Of a stretch of 64,000 nucleotides of DNA, positions 20,177 to 32,399 are shown piece by piece. The notes under the pieces were generated by a model. The model searched no databases, had not been told where the DNA came from, and saw nothing but the letters and a program-made list of their open reading frames with translations. Location of the stretch: assembly GCA_014529385.2 (NCBI GenBank), contig CM043963.1, positions 95,310,412 to 95,374,411 of the forward strand, read 5' to 3'. Both the position numbers and the translations under genes were made by a program. Origin of the DNA: Adiantum capillus-veneris (Eukaryota; Streptophyta; Polypodiopsida; Polypodiales; Pteridaceae). Numbering within the stretch: the stretch's first letter is position 1; each line of letters begins with the position of its first letter.

Positions 20177-23100
20177 ATGCCTCGAAGGAAAGCACAAAGG
20201 GAGTGGGAAATTGCACCTTATGAGATAACAGATATCTCCTCAAATGAGAAGGCTCATATCACCAAACAGGTACTCAAAGCAATACTAGCTAACATATTCA
20301 TTAAAAGATTTCAAGCCATGGATGGAGAGATAGTGAAGACCACCATCTACCCAAGGGAAATGTGGACACTACACCAAAAGCCAAAAGTACAAGCAGGGGG
20401 CACATGCCTACAATTGGACAGCTTCCTACAATTACCACCCTGGGGAACGAGCTTCAGACGAGCTCATGAACTCATAAGCTCAATTTAGTACAATGGGGAA
20501 GCCACCCTGACTGACAAAGGTGGGGCATCAATCAAGGTTAAGATCACATCAGAAACAGTCAATGAAGCTCTCTATCTGCAGTAATGGATGCACAATCTAT
20601 TGCAAAAGACAAAAGCAATAGACAATGACAAAGCATTCTTGAAGCAAAGAGGACACAAGTTGACATATTGGTGTTTGATCTACTCAGAAACCAAATTGCC
20701 GTTGCGCCTCACATCGCAACACTTCAAAGTACAAAAGCCACCAAGATACACGGAACCGCTATTACACATGGCAGTAGTAATGGCAATGGGCTTAGCAGAG
20801 AGAAGCGGGGTCAGCTGAGACTTCGGAAATTTCCTCCTTGACAACATCGTTGAAGAAAATTTAAAGGGGAACCAAAAGAGCAAGACCTACATGAACGCGG
20901 GACCAGTGCTGACGTGAATTGCCTATCAAGCATTAGGGATGATTGATGATCTACCACCCACAGAAGCGCAGTTAGATTTGATTTACAAATCTAAAAGAGC
21001 AGTAAGACCGGTGGCCAGACCATCCACAAGGCCAAAACCAGAGGCTAAACAAACAAGGCAAAGCACAACCGAAATGGACACTGACAGCGAAAAGACAGAG
21101 TCGGATACTCCAAGTAGCGTGGAAAGTGGGTCTCAACAAAGAGATACACCTTTGGAGTACTATTCTTCAGAAGAGGAGCATGACAGTCAGTTCTCCCTGG
21201 GATATACAAGATTGAAGAAGAGAACAAACCGCGTGGTAGAGGCCATCCCAATTACTCAAGCGAGGAGAACAATGGAAGAAGCGCAAGCACTGAGGGAAAG
21301 GATCTACCAATAGAAGCATGAAGACAAAAGAAGTCAAGGAATAGAATATGATGATGAGAAAGAAGAAGAAGAAGAAGAAGAAGAATATGTTATGTTGCTA
21401 CGCAGGCAGACAACAGCTCTGGAACAGATCAAGCAGTGAAAATGACAAGAAACTGAGGAGAATTGAATTATTCCCAGCGCCATGCGGCAACAAATCCATA
21501 ACGAGCTCAAACGAAAGATGGAGCTAAGAGAGAAAGAAGAGGCAAAGAGACCACGCGTCAATGATCTCAAATCATCTGACAAATCCACTAGGACCAAGGA
21601 AGAGGATGATAACCCACAAGGGAAGGTAGAGCAAGACACGCTTGACCAGCAGGGTCAGGAATTTGATTCTCTCAAGGACAAGGAGGTACCTTCATAGACT
21701 GCAACAAAAAATAGAGAAAAATTTGTAGACCTCTCAGAGCAAGGAGCGGAGAAGGTGCAGTTGAAAGAAAAGAGAGATCAGGAAATGGAGGCAGCACAAC
21801 CCAATCCTACTGCAATTTTAGTTATAGAAGTACTGAAACTGAAGGAAAAAAACGACTAAAGAGGCTGGGACATCAGATTAGGGTCAAAGAAGCTAGCAAA
21901 AACCAAGATCATCCCGTTCGCAAGCTGTAGTAGAGGAGGGAGCAAAAATGATCAAGTCATTTGACATTGATGCTTATTTAGAGCAGAGAAAGCTCTAGTT
22001 CCAATGCCAAAGGGCTCTCTACAACTTGCACGAGCTAGAGCTAGAAGATACCAAAAGAGAGGCATCTAAGGCAGCTGAAAATACCTTGCAGCTAAAACAG
22101 AGAATAGAGGAATTGGAGAAAGCACATCTACAAGTCCAATCCGAGTTACAAAGAGAACACAAAAATGCAGCCTACTATTACAAGGAGGTGTAACAGTTTA
22201 ATGAGGCAAACACTACCCTGCAAGTCGAGCGGCAACGCCTCAAGGAGGAACTAACCAAAGAAAGGGAACATAACAAAAAGGTGCAAGAGTTATACGCGAT
22301 GGTCGGCACGACTCTGACCGAGCTTTTAGCCGTACAAGAGACTCCCACCTCCTCAACCGTGACTGCTAGGTCAACCTCTCTGAACCAAGAGGTTGAGGAT
22401 CTAAACGAGGCCCTTGCTCAGGAAAAGTATGATAGACAAATCATGACAGCAGGACATAGGGCACTGCAAAAAGCCAAAGACGAGGAAATTGAAGAATTGA
22501 GGAAGTAGTTGGAAGAGGCACAGGGGGACTTGGAGACTCTGAGATCAATTCAAGGAAGGCTCAACAAACAACCCCAGTGGCTTTGAGCAAGCAGGAGGAT
22601 TTGAGAAATCCACATTCGAAGCTCACCAAACAAATTTGCAACTACAACACTAGAAAATCAACACAAGAATCTGCAGATCCAGCCACGACATCCATATCGG
22701 ATTCGGCCAAGGAACAAATTCAGCGCTAGATCTCAGAAGTCAAAGACCCCTCGCACAAAGAATATCTGCAGTATAAATTGAAAGTGTTGGAATTGGCTGC
22801 CCTACTCATGATCACTCCAGATAAGGTGGTAAAAAACCTTGGGCATTAGATGATCGCCTTGACACTGATGCGGCAGGATGCTAGATTATGGAAGCAAAGG
22901 ATTGCTACCTGACCTTGAACCAAACAACAGAGGGGATTATAGGGATGTTCCTGTCACTACAATACAAATTCAAACCATTATTGACAATCAACCCCTCTGG
23001 CAAAAGAAGTGGTTTGAGCAACGACCTACAAACGAAACCTACTGCAGGAATGCTCCACAGCACCTCAAGATTGATCCAACTTACTGTCCATCAACAGACG

Positions 23101-23640
23101 ATGATCCTGGGACAGCTTTTACTCTTGGCAAAGCAAAAGGCTGGTGGTATTGAACTATCCAGTTATAACAAATCCAATCAATAACAACCTCCATCAGAGA
23201 AGTATATGGTTCAGAAACTCAAAGGGATGGTTAACATGATGAAGGAGGTCTCGGATCTCGCATGCCAAATGCTCATGAAAATTTCCAAGATGCTAATCAC
23301 CTACATAATGGCTTTCAATGATATAGAGGCAGCAAAGCATCCCTGGTAGATTTTTGTGGAAGGTACAAGAGGGCTTTGCTGGAATATGGAGACAGAAATA
23401 CCAAGCAAGAACGTCATCATGGGATTCTATGCAAGAGTCATGTTCCTGCCCTCCCACTACATGCAGGCTTTCAAGGAGGCATTCATGACTGGATTCTTTG
23501 AGGTAGACTTGTCCATATTCAATCCCATGACCAAAGTTCTGGCAGCACAACATATAGCATATCAAAGTACTCTCAGCAATAACCCTTTCAGAGAGCTGGC
23601 GACAAAAGTGGAGATCGAGGCAAGATCATAGAAGTTTAGG
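20177..23640 (+). pseudogene. Decayed long coding region for an unrecognised coiled-coil protein
   Basis: Plus-strand frames with protein-like composition follow each other with only stops and small shifts between them. The N-terminus is MPRRKAQREWEIAPYEITD (20,177). A middle domain includes TSETVNEALYLQ and PLLHMAVVMAMGLAERSGVS (20,540-20,815). A charged, Ser/Thr/Glu-rich linker follows (20,939-21,340) with a GAA run encoding poly-Glu at about 21,355. Next is a long heptad-like coiled coil (LQLKQRIEELEKAHLQVQSEL, 21,970-22,540), then a C-terminal part ending VEIEARS at 23,631. Read together it would be a protein of about 1,100 residues. The middle domain loosely recalls 'putative plant transposon protein' families, but I cannot confirm that. 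There are no RT or transposase motifs. Probably cargo or an accessory protein of a dead retroelement. Confidence 0.4.
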
Positions 23641-24625
23641 CACCTCAGTGCAACTCTAGAGAAAAGACAATAGAATACACTCAGAGACAGATTTCACAAG
23701 GACGTGCAATGAATAGGAAGATGGGAACGTTTGGTGGACACAATGGACTGACACGTAGCAGGCGGATGTACACCAAACCCTGTAATACTCGCTCATTTTT
23801 TTGAACATAGTGGAGTAATTCAACTAATGAAGATTTGTAATTGTAATATATTTTGGCATACCCTCTCAGCCTCTCTAAGTCTACACCCCTTGTAAGTGGC
23901 CAAATGGCCGTGGGAAAGTTCCCTTAACCTTTAGTCAAAACCTTTAGTTTAGACAAAAGGATATCATTAGCAGGGAGAAGAAAAAGCGTTCACTGTGAGA
24001 AGCCTCTTGCTGCTACAAGTTGTTATCCACTTTTCTCCTAGATTGATAATCAACATTCATTTCCAAATATCACACTGTGTTCCTTGTCTCTTGCTCTACA
24101 ATTTAAGTATAACCATTCTTAATTCTATTGTGGTTTGCAATGCATTGTTTGTGAGCTAAATGCATTGATTTGAGGGTTTAAATGGATATTTTTTGATGTT
24201 TTGACCATGGATAAGTGTTTCTATGCTTAGGGGAACCTTCCTGTATAGTTCTGTTTTAGTTTTCTGCACATTTTTTTGATGGATGGTGATTTATGTGCCT
24301 TCCCAGATGGTTGCAGAACTTGGTAGTATTGTGCCCCTAGATGTTGTATTACCTCTCCTTAAGTTTTGTTGCATTTCTAATTTGTTTGGATGCCGAAACG
24401 GTGTGATGACCTAGAGCGGTGAGATTGAACGCACACTGATTTTCTAACTAGGAAGTGGTTAATTTTCTTTTATCGTAGTATGAGTAGCCCTCAGAGTTCA
24501 CTTTGGTGAGATTGACACTCTCATTAAGTCTCCGTGCCCCATCTTGAGTCGCTTCCTTGCATATTGACATTATGTTAGTACAAAAAGCTATGTTGCAGAC
24601 GTCCATTGCGGCGACCCGCTAACAA
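23641..24625. other. Non-coding stretch between the coiled-coil remnant and the antisense gypsy fragment
   Basis: 985 bp without a credible reading frame. The part at about 23,760-24,120 (TGTAATACTCGCTC, TTGTAATATATTTTGGCATA, CTTGTCTCTTGCTC) has the feel of LTR R/U5 sequence, but no second copy was found in the window. Nothing else was recognised. Confidence 0.4.
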
Positions 24626-26132
24626 CAGCCATGCAATCAAACCATGGTGCCCTTAGGAATATATCCTTGTGCTTGAGAGAAGAGATAAAGAAGTCCTCTT
24701 TGTCCACATAGCTTTGGACATGGAGTCTCAATTCCCCAATTAAGGGAGTGACTGAAGCTTCTTGCCCCTTGAAAGCACCATCGGCGGGTAGGACATCTCC
24801 CATCTCATAGGCTTGGATGCCTAGCTTGGTGGCCAACTCTGTGGATATAAAATTGTGATTAGAACCAGGGTCAAAGAGAATAAAAGCATCATGTTCTCTT
24901 ACCTTTCCCCAAGCATGGCATAGAGGAGATCCTTTGTGTTGAGCTTCCTCTTCTTGGATTTCGACCAAGGTAGCTCTAGGAGGCTCATTTTGTGTATTCT
25001 TGTGGGGGCAAGCACGATAGGCATGCCCTTGCTCCCCGCACTTGAAACAGCGGTTATCCTTACGATAACACTCAAGCTATTCAAGAGAGAGTTTATTTTT
25101 GCCTTTATAAACTCCCTTCTCCTTAGCTTTTGTTGTTGTTGGCGTTGCCTTTAGGAGACTTTTGGATTGTGTCCTTACGGTCCTTGTTCTCCGTGGGCTT
25201 AATATTTCTCTTAGCCCCTTGTTGGAAATTGATTTGTGAAGCCACCATGGTATGGTGTATGACCGCAGATATGGTGCATGGCCTTTAAGAGTTGACATGC
25301 TCCACCATATCTTCAGTTAGACCCACACAAAATTTTTGTTTTGGCTCTCCAAAATCCATCTTTTTGAAGACAATGGCTTTGAGATGTAAGTCCCAAAACT
25401 TTTCTACATATTTGTGAATAGATTTATAGGAGTAGAGCTTTAAGCTTCACCATTCAGTGAGTACTTTGTCTTTGGCATCGGTACCCAAAAACTACTTCAT
25501 GATGGAAGCTCTTAAAGCTTTCCATGTTCGTGGAGCTTCACCGTTTTCTCGTAGGCTAGACCACCATTGCCTGGCGGACTTTTGAAAATGCATAGCTATA
25601 TGGTATATCTTAGAGGACTCCATGAAGCGCTCATCTCCAAACACCGCATCAAATTGTTGAATGAAGGCCAAGACTTTTTCCGTAGCACCAAAGGTGCCAT
25701 CGTGTGTCCCCTATTCCCTTTGTGTAAGGGGATCTTTCTAGTGTGTGTGTGTGTTTCTCTCTCATCCTGTACAAGAAAGGCTCGCCCCCTCCTATCTAGG
25801 GATATGTGAAGACCTTAGGGTCTTCACCTAAGCATCCAATTTGCCCTAGGTTTTGACCATTGGACCTAACCTTTGAATTTTGGAACCTTAGCATTTTGGA
25901 AGTTTTAATGGGCTGAACCTTAGGGTCTTTGAAGCCCATTGTTGCACATTGCACTTTTTGCATATGGACCCCCCTTTGGATTCCTATTTTCCTTCCTTTG
26001 GATCCCTACTATGACCGGTCTGCCAGCTTAACCAATATTCTAGCTTTTTCTCCCCTGGTACTTCCCCATATTAAATGATCAGTTTAACATGATAAAATCA
26101 TTTAGGAGAATTAGATATTAGTTATTATGACA
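24626..26132 (-). mobile_element. Antisense, internally deleted relative of chromovirus G1
   Basis: On the minus strand the fragment starts TGTCATAATAACTAATATC at 26,132 and follows the G1 LTR to about 25,706. It then jumps directly into gag at the codons for DGTFGAT, losing the rest of the LTR, the leader and the gag N-terminus. Gag continues (IQQFDAVFG, RQWWSSLRENGEAPRTWKAL) with stops, the knuckle CFKCGEQGHAYRACP-like region is present, and the protease active site reads DPGSNHNFIS. The match ends at about 24,626 after APWFDCMA. The copy keeps the four bases deleted in G1 gag. Its LTR start abuts the 3' LTR of copia C. Confidence 0.8.
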
Positions 26133-26357
26133 TCTTCGTGGTCTTATCTCCTCTCCAGTGATAGTGTTGTGATCCTTGTGTGGTGTGGAGAAGATTTCTC
26201 GTGCACGAGTGCATGCAGGAAGGATGCACAATTGAGGGAAACATGCATCCAAGAAGGAGATAACGTGTGTGCTTCTTTATTCATATGTATATGGACAAAT
26301 TATACACAAGGGTTAGGATCACATGGGCACTGGCCATAGGGCCTTCACCCACCAACA
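26133..26357 (-). repeat. Truncated 3' LTR and polypurine tract of copia C
   Basis: On the minus strand the purine-rich GTGGGAGAA (26,358-26,366) is followed by TGTTGGTGGGTGAAGG, the usual layout of a copia polypurine tract and LTR start. A TGTATAATTTG TATA-like word and an AATAAA signal follow. The LTR is cut off at 26,133 by the antisense G1 relative. The RNase H stop lies about 100 bp upstream on the same strand, as expected for a 3' LTR. Confidence 0.65.
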
Positions 26358-26452
26358 TTCTCCCACTTAAAGGCCAATGTGGCTGTAGGTGGCAACTAAA
26401 GCTATTATGTACAATCGTGAAGCATGAGAGCTTCACCCTTGTACAAATTTAT

Positions 26453-27475
26453 TCACCCTATATAAATTAAATCAATGTAATGTGCAAACCACTTTGTAGC
26501 TAGGCTCTTCATAAAAAGATATGTTGGGTTGTCATCAGTGTGGACCTTGACAAGCTCCAAATGCTTGTCCATCAATGCATCCCAAATGAGATAATACCTC
26601 ATCTCAATGTGTTTTGACTTGGAGTGAAACATAGGATTCCTTCCCAAAGCAATGACACTCTGACTATCACAACGCAAAATTGGAGCCTATTGGATGTCTA
26701 AATCTCCCACTAAACGTGCCAATCATATAACTTCATTTTTGGCATCTGATGTTGCAATGTACTCATCCTTTGTAGTGAAAGAAGATGTATAGTCTTAGAG
26801 AGGTGATCTACAAGAAATGGCTTGTCCTACATATATGAAAATTTAGTCATACATAGATCGCCTACTATGTTTGCAACCAAAATTATCTGCATCCTTGTAA
26901 TCAATCATAGACTCCATCATTGTTATCAAAGCATAAACACCTGCTTGTTGTTATCTGAGGATGTGTTTCACCACTATCCAATGTTGCTTGCCAAGATTAG
27001 CCATGTACCAACTAACCACTCCCACTCAAGAATGCTCCTTTTTCTATCTCTCTTGATACCACATACCAAGAAAATGATTTGCTTTACCCAAATCCTTCAT
27101 AGAAAATTTTCTGTTCAACATTTACTTCAATTTGACAATCTCCTCATTGGAATTTCCTGCTATGAGCATGCCATCTACATATAAATGAGAATGACCAAAT
27201 AACCATTACCGAGTTTCTTTGTATGAAAGCATTGATCCTCTTGAATCCTTCTAAAACCCTGGGACCACATAAAATCTTCAAATTTTTGATACCACTGCCT
27301 TGAACCCTGCCATAAAGTGCTTATTTGAGTTTTTATACAAGCTCCTCCCTGCTAGGTTGTTCAAAACCTTCAAGTTGCTTCATGTAAACATACTCTTCTT
27401 GATCTCCATGAAGAAAGGATGTGTTAGCAACGGCTAACACAGGCTACATCAAATATGCATCAAGCGGGAGATATG
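26453..27475 (-). pseudogene. pol: Copia C reverse transcriptase-RNase H, C-terminal part
   Basis: Minus-strand sequence of a Ty1/copia polyprotein. It begins with a damaged RT segment (NTSFLHGDQEEYVYMKQLEGFE near 27,430), passes the active-site region YVDG at about 27,170 (the usual YVDD with the second Asp replaced by Gly), and ends in RNase H: EYIATSDAKNEV near 26,745 and CDSQSVIALGRNPMFHSKSK at about 26,670. It finishes VHTDDNPTYLFMKSLATKWF...LIYIG-stop at 26,453. Several stops and shifts make it non-functional. The N-terminal RT half of what appears to be the same element lies at 56,764-57,040, separated by the nested stack. Confidence 0.8.
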
Positions 27476-27479
27476 CTAT

Positions 27480-28183
27480 GGTTTTGCATAATATTTCCAA
27501 CTCACCTTGTATAAGTCTTGGGCTCACTTGGAGTTCAAAGTTGTATGTGTAGTTAGAAGGATCAAGCTTCAACCCATAGTAGAAGTGATTGTGGTGAAAG
27601 CCTTTAAAAGGAAGCCTTTATGCAAGGAGGCTTCATTCTTGAGTATCCACTCTTGAGGATCCACTTTTGAGAGCTCTCTCTCTCTCTTGAATGTTCACTC
27701 TTTGGCCTAGCCTTGAGCTATGCTTGAGAGGCTAGTGCTAACCATTGTAACTAGAGTAAGCTCTTGTTGATTAATCTAATCCTTATTTTCTCATTACTCT
27801 ACTTCTTCTCTACATTTCATCTTGTCATGAAGTAGTATTACACTTTCATTATTCTAGATTTGAGAGATGTATGTACTTCTTGCCAGTAACCACTCCACTT
27901 CTTCCATAAGCATTTTGATTTGTGATATTTAGCATCACTAATTAGGTTGATTAAGTTGGGTCTTAATCTTGTAATTAGTGTGTGTGCCCTATTGTTTTCT
28001 TGTGTGTAGATAGGTTTTATGAAGCTCTAGCACCATTCACTTTGTGTGTGTAGCTATTGATGAAGTGCCGTGATTGACGTGTGGTAATTAGTGTGTGCTT
28101 ATCATTAGTGTGCTTGGGGTTTCTAGTCTATGGTAAGTCGGACTTCGGTGGACTTGATGTGTGTAGGAGTTGTTTGATTAGTG
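27480..28183. other. Unassigned 0.7-kb segment between copia C and copia B
   Basis: No coding signal. Sequence such as CCTTTAAAAGGAAGCC, CTTGAGAGGCTAGTGC and GTAAGCTCTTGTTGATTAATC resembles the middle of an LTR (promoter, R, U5). It has no second copy in the window. It separates the two elements on the left, whereas on the right (56,763/56,764) they touch directly, so it is either a later insertion or part of a rearranged copia B end. Confidence 0.4.
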
Positions 28184-28676
28184 ATTAGAGTAGGTTTAGA
28201 GTTAATCTTGCCATGGCTAATCTCTACTTGCATTGCAGAGGTGATCTCTTGAATCCTCTATTCCATTCATCCGATGCTCGTGCTTCCATGCCCTAGCCAG
28301 GTTGCCGATCCACGGATTTGATAATTTTGTGTGGGTTGCGATTAGGTTGTGCTACAACGCCTCCCTACAGGATGTATTCACATCCATTTGGACAAGCTCC
28401 ATGTCCTCTATGGCTATTAGGCCAAGCGTTATACGTAGTGTAGTCATTGCTCAAATTAGGGTTGCAAAGAAACACACACAGCTTGGAGAAGATGAAGGAA
28501 TCTCTAGGCACACAACAGAGAGTATATTTCTTAGTGTACAATGGAAAGATAAGATAGCCCTATAGTGATGGGCATATATATAATGCACAAGAAAAAAAAC
28601 ATCCTATTGAGGGAAAAAATGCTCTGGTGGTCCTAAGTGTGTTCACTCACATCACTACCACATGTATATGGTAATA
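28184..28676 (-). repeat. 3' LTR of copia B
   Basis: Matches 56,251-56,763 over its length with scattered substitutions. It lacks a 28-bp internal duplication that the other copy carries near 56,339-56,390. It opens TATTACCATATACATG, where the 5' LTR has TGTTACC, so the first G has mutated. A purine-rich segment (ATAGGGGAGATT) precedes it on the minus strand. Homology stops at 28,184. Confidence 0.75.
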
Positions 28677-30575
28677 AATCTCCCCTATGAGAGATGTGAT
28701 GAACGAGAGTGGGCACATAGTGTATAGGGAAGTGCCATGCCCTAAGGACATGATCAGTCCACAAAGGGGAGTAAGCCCAAAGCTTTGCAGAAAGCTTTGC
28801 ACTTCTCACAAGACAATGCCTTTATGAAAAGATCTACAAGGTTGTCCTATGTTGGCACATAAGCCAAGCTGATCTCTCCTGCTGAGAGCCGCTCCCTAAC
28901 ATAGTGGTAATGGATCTCAATGTGCTTTGTGCAAGCATGAAAAATTGGGTTCCTCGCAACTATCAATGCACTCTAACTTTCAATGTAGATAGTGTTAGCA
29001 ATGTCCTATCCAACACCCAAATCAGCCATAAGGCATATGAGTCACACACACTCAATTGTAGCTGTGAAAACTGGCTTGTACTCAGCCTCACAACTAGAAG
29101 TGGCCATGGTAGGTTGCTTCTTGCTCAACCATGATATGCATGAATTTTTGAGCATGAAACAAAAATCACTCGTGGAGACTCGCATGTCAAAACAACGAGT
29201 CCAATCTGAGTCCGAAAAAGCATGTAAATCTGGCGGCAATGATCCCTCCTTGCGATAAAACAAGTCAAGATGTAAAGTAGCAAAAAATCCTCTTGACAGC
29301 CTGCCAATGCCTAGACCCTGGGCTATGCATAAATCTATTGACCTGTGAGTGCAAACTGAATATCCGGCCTCGTGTTGCATACATAATTAAGGCACATTAG
29401 GAAGAGGATGGGGTGTAGTAGCGCCTCTTTATTTGCCATGAGCTCATAAAGGTGATTAACATTTTGACGAATAGGTATACAACATGTGTGCAAGAATGGT
29501 GGGTGTGTAAGAGATTTTAAGAGTGGTCAAAGGATGTGTTTTTCTCTCAAAAAAGAAGGTGGACAATTTTATGATTTTTGGCCTTGAATAACTCCCGCAA
29601 ATGATCTTCGATTTGAGCGAAGATAATAGATCTACAATCTACACGTCATGCTCTTTCCCACAAATGATATGATTTGAGTCCCCAGATTTTAAATTCCATT
29701 TTAGGGAGAAACTTTGAATTCAAATAAACTATCCGTTTTGCCTGTTTGAATTCAAAAGTTGTCCTTTGATTACTTTCTTAATACAAAATGTTTGACTTAT
29801 TTAAACTGCCAAATAAAGAGGCCCTCCTAGACCCATTCTCTTCCTAATGAACCAACAACAGTTTGGTAAAGAGTGACATCCGCAGGATCACCAACATTAT
29901 GAACTCAATTTTGAACCTGTTTCCATGGGAGTGGCAATAGGTTTGCAATCCTCAAGTCCAAACTTACATAGCAATGTCTCTATGTAACTTGTTTGACACA
30001 AAGAAATACCACCATCACACTGCTTAAACTGTATACCCAAGCAATGATGCAACAACCCCAAATATTTTATCTTGAAAGTACCATTCAAATCACCATTAAA
30101 TTCAGTAATATGTCTCCCATTTGGTCTAGTGATTAGCAAATCATCCACATAGAGAACGACAATGAGAAGTACATCACCCTCACGCTTTACATACAATGTG
30201 ATTTCTATTGGATATATTGTTACAAAAGCCTCGTTTGACCAAATAAGTGTTAGCTTTCTCATACCAAGCACGATGAGATTGCTTCAACCCATACACAGCT
30301 TTCTTACATTTGCACACTTAATCTTCTTGTCTTTTCTTCACAAAACCACGAGGCTGCATTACATAAACTTCCTCAAATATGTTACCATTCAAGAAAGCAG
30401 TAACAATGTCTGACTCATGTACATCCCAACAAAAATGAGCTGCCAATTCACACGAGCCGTTTTGGCATACCTCTAGCCTCCTCATTCTCAGCCCTTTCCT
30501 CATCAAGTACATCATGTACATCTGCATCAGTAATAGGCTGATCTGTAACATTTTCAAAAACCCCCATAGGCTATA
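28677..30575 (-). pseudogene. pol: Copia B RT-RNase H region (interrupted by a MITE)
   Basis: Minus-strand order from 30,575: a linker (TDADVHDVLDEERAENEEARG), the RT start (SDIVTAFLNGNIFEEVYVMQPRGFV near 30,350-30,430), then RT with the intact catalytic YVDDLLIT at about 30,145. KIKYLGLLHHCLGIQF and PADVTLYQTVVGS follow. There the MITE (29,400-29,844) intervenes. On the other side CNTRPDIQFA resumes, followed by RNase H (DSDWTRCFDMRVSTSDFCFM, SCISWLSKKQPTMATSSCEAEYK at about 29,045-29,250). Stops occur in several places. RT copies element RNA and RNase H removes the template. Confidence 0.85.
29400..29844. mobile_element. MITE with about 36-bp terminal inverted repeats and TA duplication
   Basis: 445 bp. 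The left end reads GGAAGAGGATGGGG...CGCCTCTTTATTTG and the right end, reversed, reads GGAAGAGAATGGG...GGCCTCTTTATTTG, about 30 of 36 positions alike. TA flanks it on both sides (29,398-29,399 and 29,845-29,846). Removing the element and one TA restores a copia reading frame (TVVGSL followed by CNTRPDI). No transposase is encoded. The TA duplication points to the Tc1/mariner (Stowaway-type) group, although the terminal bases are not the classic Stowaway CTCCCTCCGT. Confidence 0.75.
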
Positions 30576-31678
30576 TGTGAGATTCCCAACCTGCCTATAC
30601 CAAGTTCGGGATGGAATCCTTGAAAGGTCTATAGGTCTAATAAAAAGCAGAGTCTCTAAACAAGAAAAATCCAAGGAATATACCTTTACCATTAACAATG
30701 GCTTGGGTCTATAGCCTTAAAAGAAGACCTAGTCCTGTCTTGCAGCGGGAACGGGACAACGTATTAAAAGTCCAAAAAACTATTTCGGAATTATAACTTC
30801 CAAAATTTGGGCTAAGGTATCCTCAACCAATGCTATTTTCCCCCTAACATATGTGAGGGCACAACCGGCGTTGGTGGACTCCTCTTTCAAGTGAAGATGT
30901 TTTCCAAACGTTTTTAGTGCGCGGAGATGGATAGCTACATGATTAATCAGGTCCACCCGTCCATGATTGAAAACCCTAGTCAATCCCCACTTACCACCCC
31001 GCACTCACACATGATTCATTTATCTTACTATCACATTGATTTAACATTTAGAATAATAGTTTCTTTTAACATTCCGTCACAGTAATTCCTTGAAGACAAC
31101 ATTGAAAGCATTCTTTTAGAAAACAAACATCTTTAAACTTAAGACAGGGTACTGTCAATCAAAACATTGTCCATAATAACCATGACCAGTACTCTTCTTG
31201 TCTCATGATCACCTAAGGGTGAAAAAACGGCACCCATTCCTTATTCATAATCCGGAGTGGATAAACCCCCACCCAAGGTTCCGGGTGCCCATACACCAAA
31301 CTAGTTTCCCATACAACCGGCCGGCTCCCCTAGGATAAAAAAATGGTATCCTAACTTATGTAGAAACATCGAGACATGACACGGAGTAGAAACTCATCGC
31401 TCATGGGGATAACCGACTTATCCGTGGCTAGAAAGCCATCATTATCATCAATTTATACCAAGGAGTCGGAGGTGTCTTGAGACAATCTGTCTTAAGGATG
31501 GTCAATCATACATTTTCTAACTTAACCAGTTTTAACCCAAACAATTCCTTCCTACATTATAAACAAATGCACGTTGGAAGTTACCTTCCATTTTTGGTCA
31601 ATTATTCCTTTCCTGATTCTTACTCACTCCTTACGTATGCAATGCTAACTTATAAAAGAACTTAAACTATTTAAAGAC

Positions 31679-31864
31679 TTAATTGAATAATGGGAAACCC
31701 ACCTGGGACTGATCGGCCATTTGCTGTTGCGCTAGCGCCTGAAGACTCTCCTCCGTAGGCCTACTACTAGGCCCAGCTTCATCGTTGTGCGACGCTCTAG
31801 TTCTTTTTAGAGCTCTGTCCTCATCATCAGATGTAGGATTGGCTCGGGTCCTTTTAGGTGCCAT
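31679..31864 (-). CDS. Small ORF inside the 3' LTR of G2, gag-N-terminus-like
   Basis: 61 codons: MAPKRTRANPTSDDEDRALK, then KRTRASHNDEAGPSSRPTEE and SLQALAQQQMADQSQV. The basic start followed by an acidic, Pro/Ser-rich and then Gln-rich helix resembles the first residues of a plant gypsy gag. A TTTATAAGG word lies 18 bp before the ATG on the same strand. It sits in a segment of about 555 bp found only in the 3' LTR, so it is either an insertion there or was deleted from the 5' LTR. No continuation into capsid sequence is seen. Confidence 0.35.
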   Translation of the reverse strand: MAPKRTRANPTSDDEDRALKRTRASHNDEAGPSSRPTEESLQALAQQQMADQSQVGFPLFN

Positions 31865-32399
31865 AACTTCTTATCCTTATAAAAAGGACGTCTAATCATT
31901 AGGTAAATAATCCAAAATCTAGACTTAACCTTTGTATCCAATTTTACCCAATTCTAGGTTAAATTTATAGTCTTAATTGGTAAATTCTTGGCCTAGAAAT
32001 TTCTTATTTGCCTAAATAGGCATGATAATTTTTTCGAGAGCTTCCCTAAGGATTTCTAAGCTCTCCTATTTTTCTTATAATTTTCTATATCTTTTTCCTA
32101 ATTTTCCTATCGAATTTTAAGCTTGGAATCTCCTTATTTTGAGCTTAATATTTATTCTATTTATTTTATCTTATTCATTTCCTCAACTTTATATCATAAC
32201 TTTAACTTTCTATAATTTTTCTAAAACTTTTGACCGCAAAGTCTATTTATTTTAATTAATATTTTACTAAAAATAAGACTTTTGGTCGATTATAATTTCT
32301 TAAAAATACTAATTAACTATGGTATAATTATCAGAATAGATAAGGATATTTTTGACCTCTGGTAATTATCTTCTAATTTTCTAACTCAATTATTTAATT

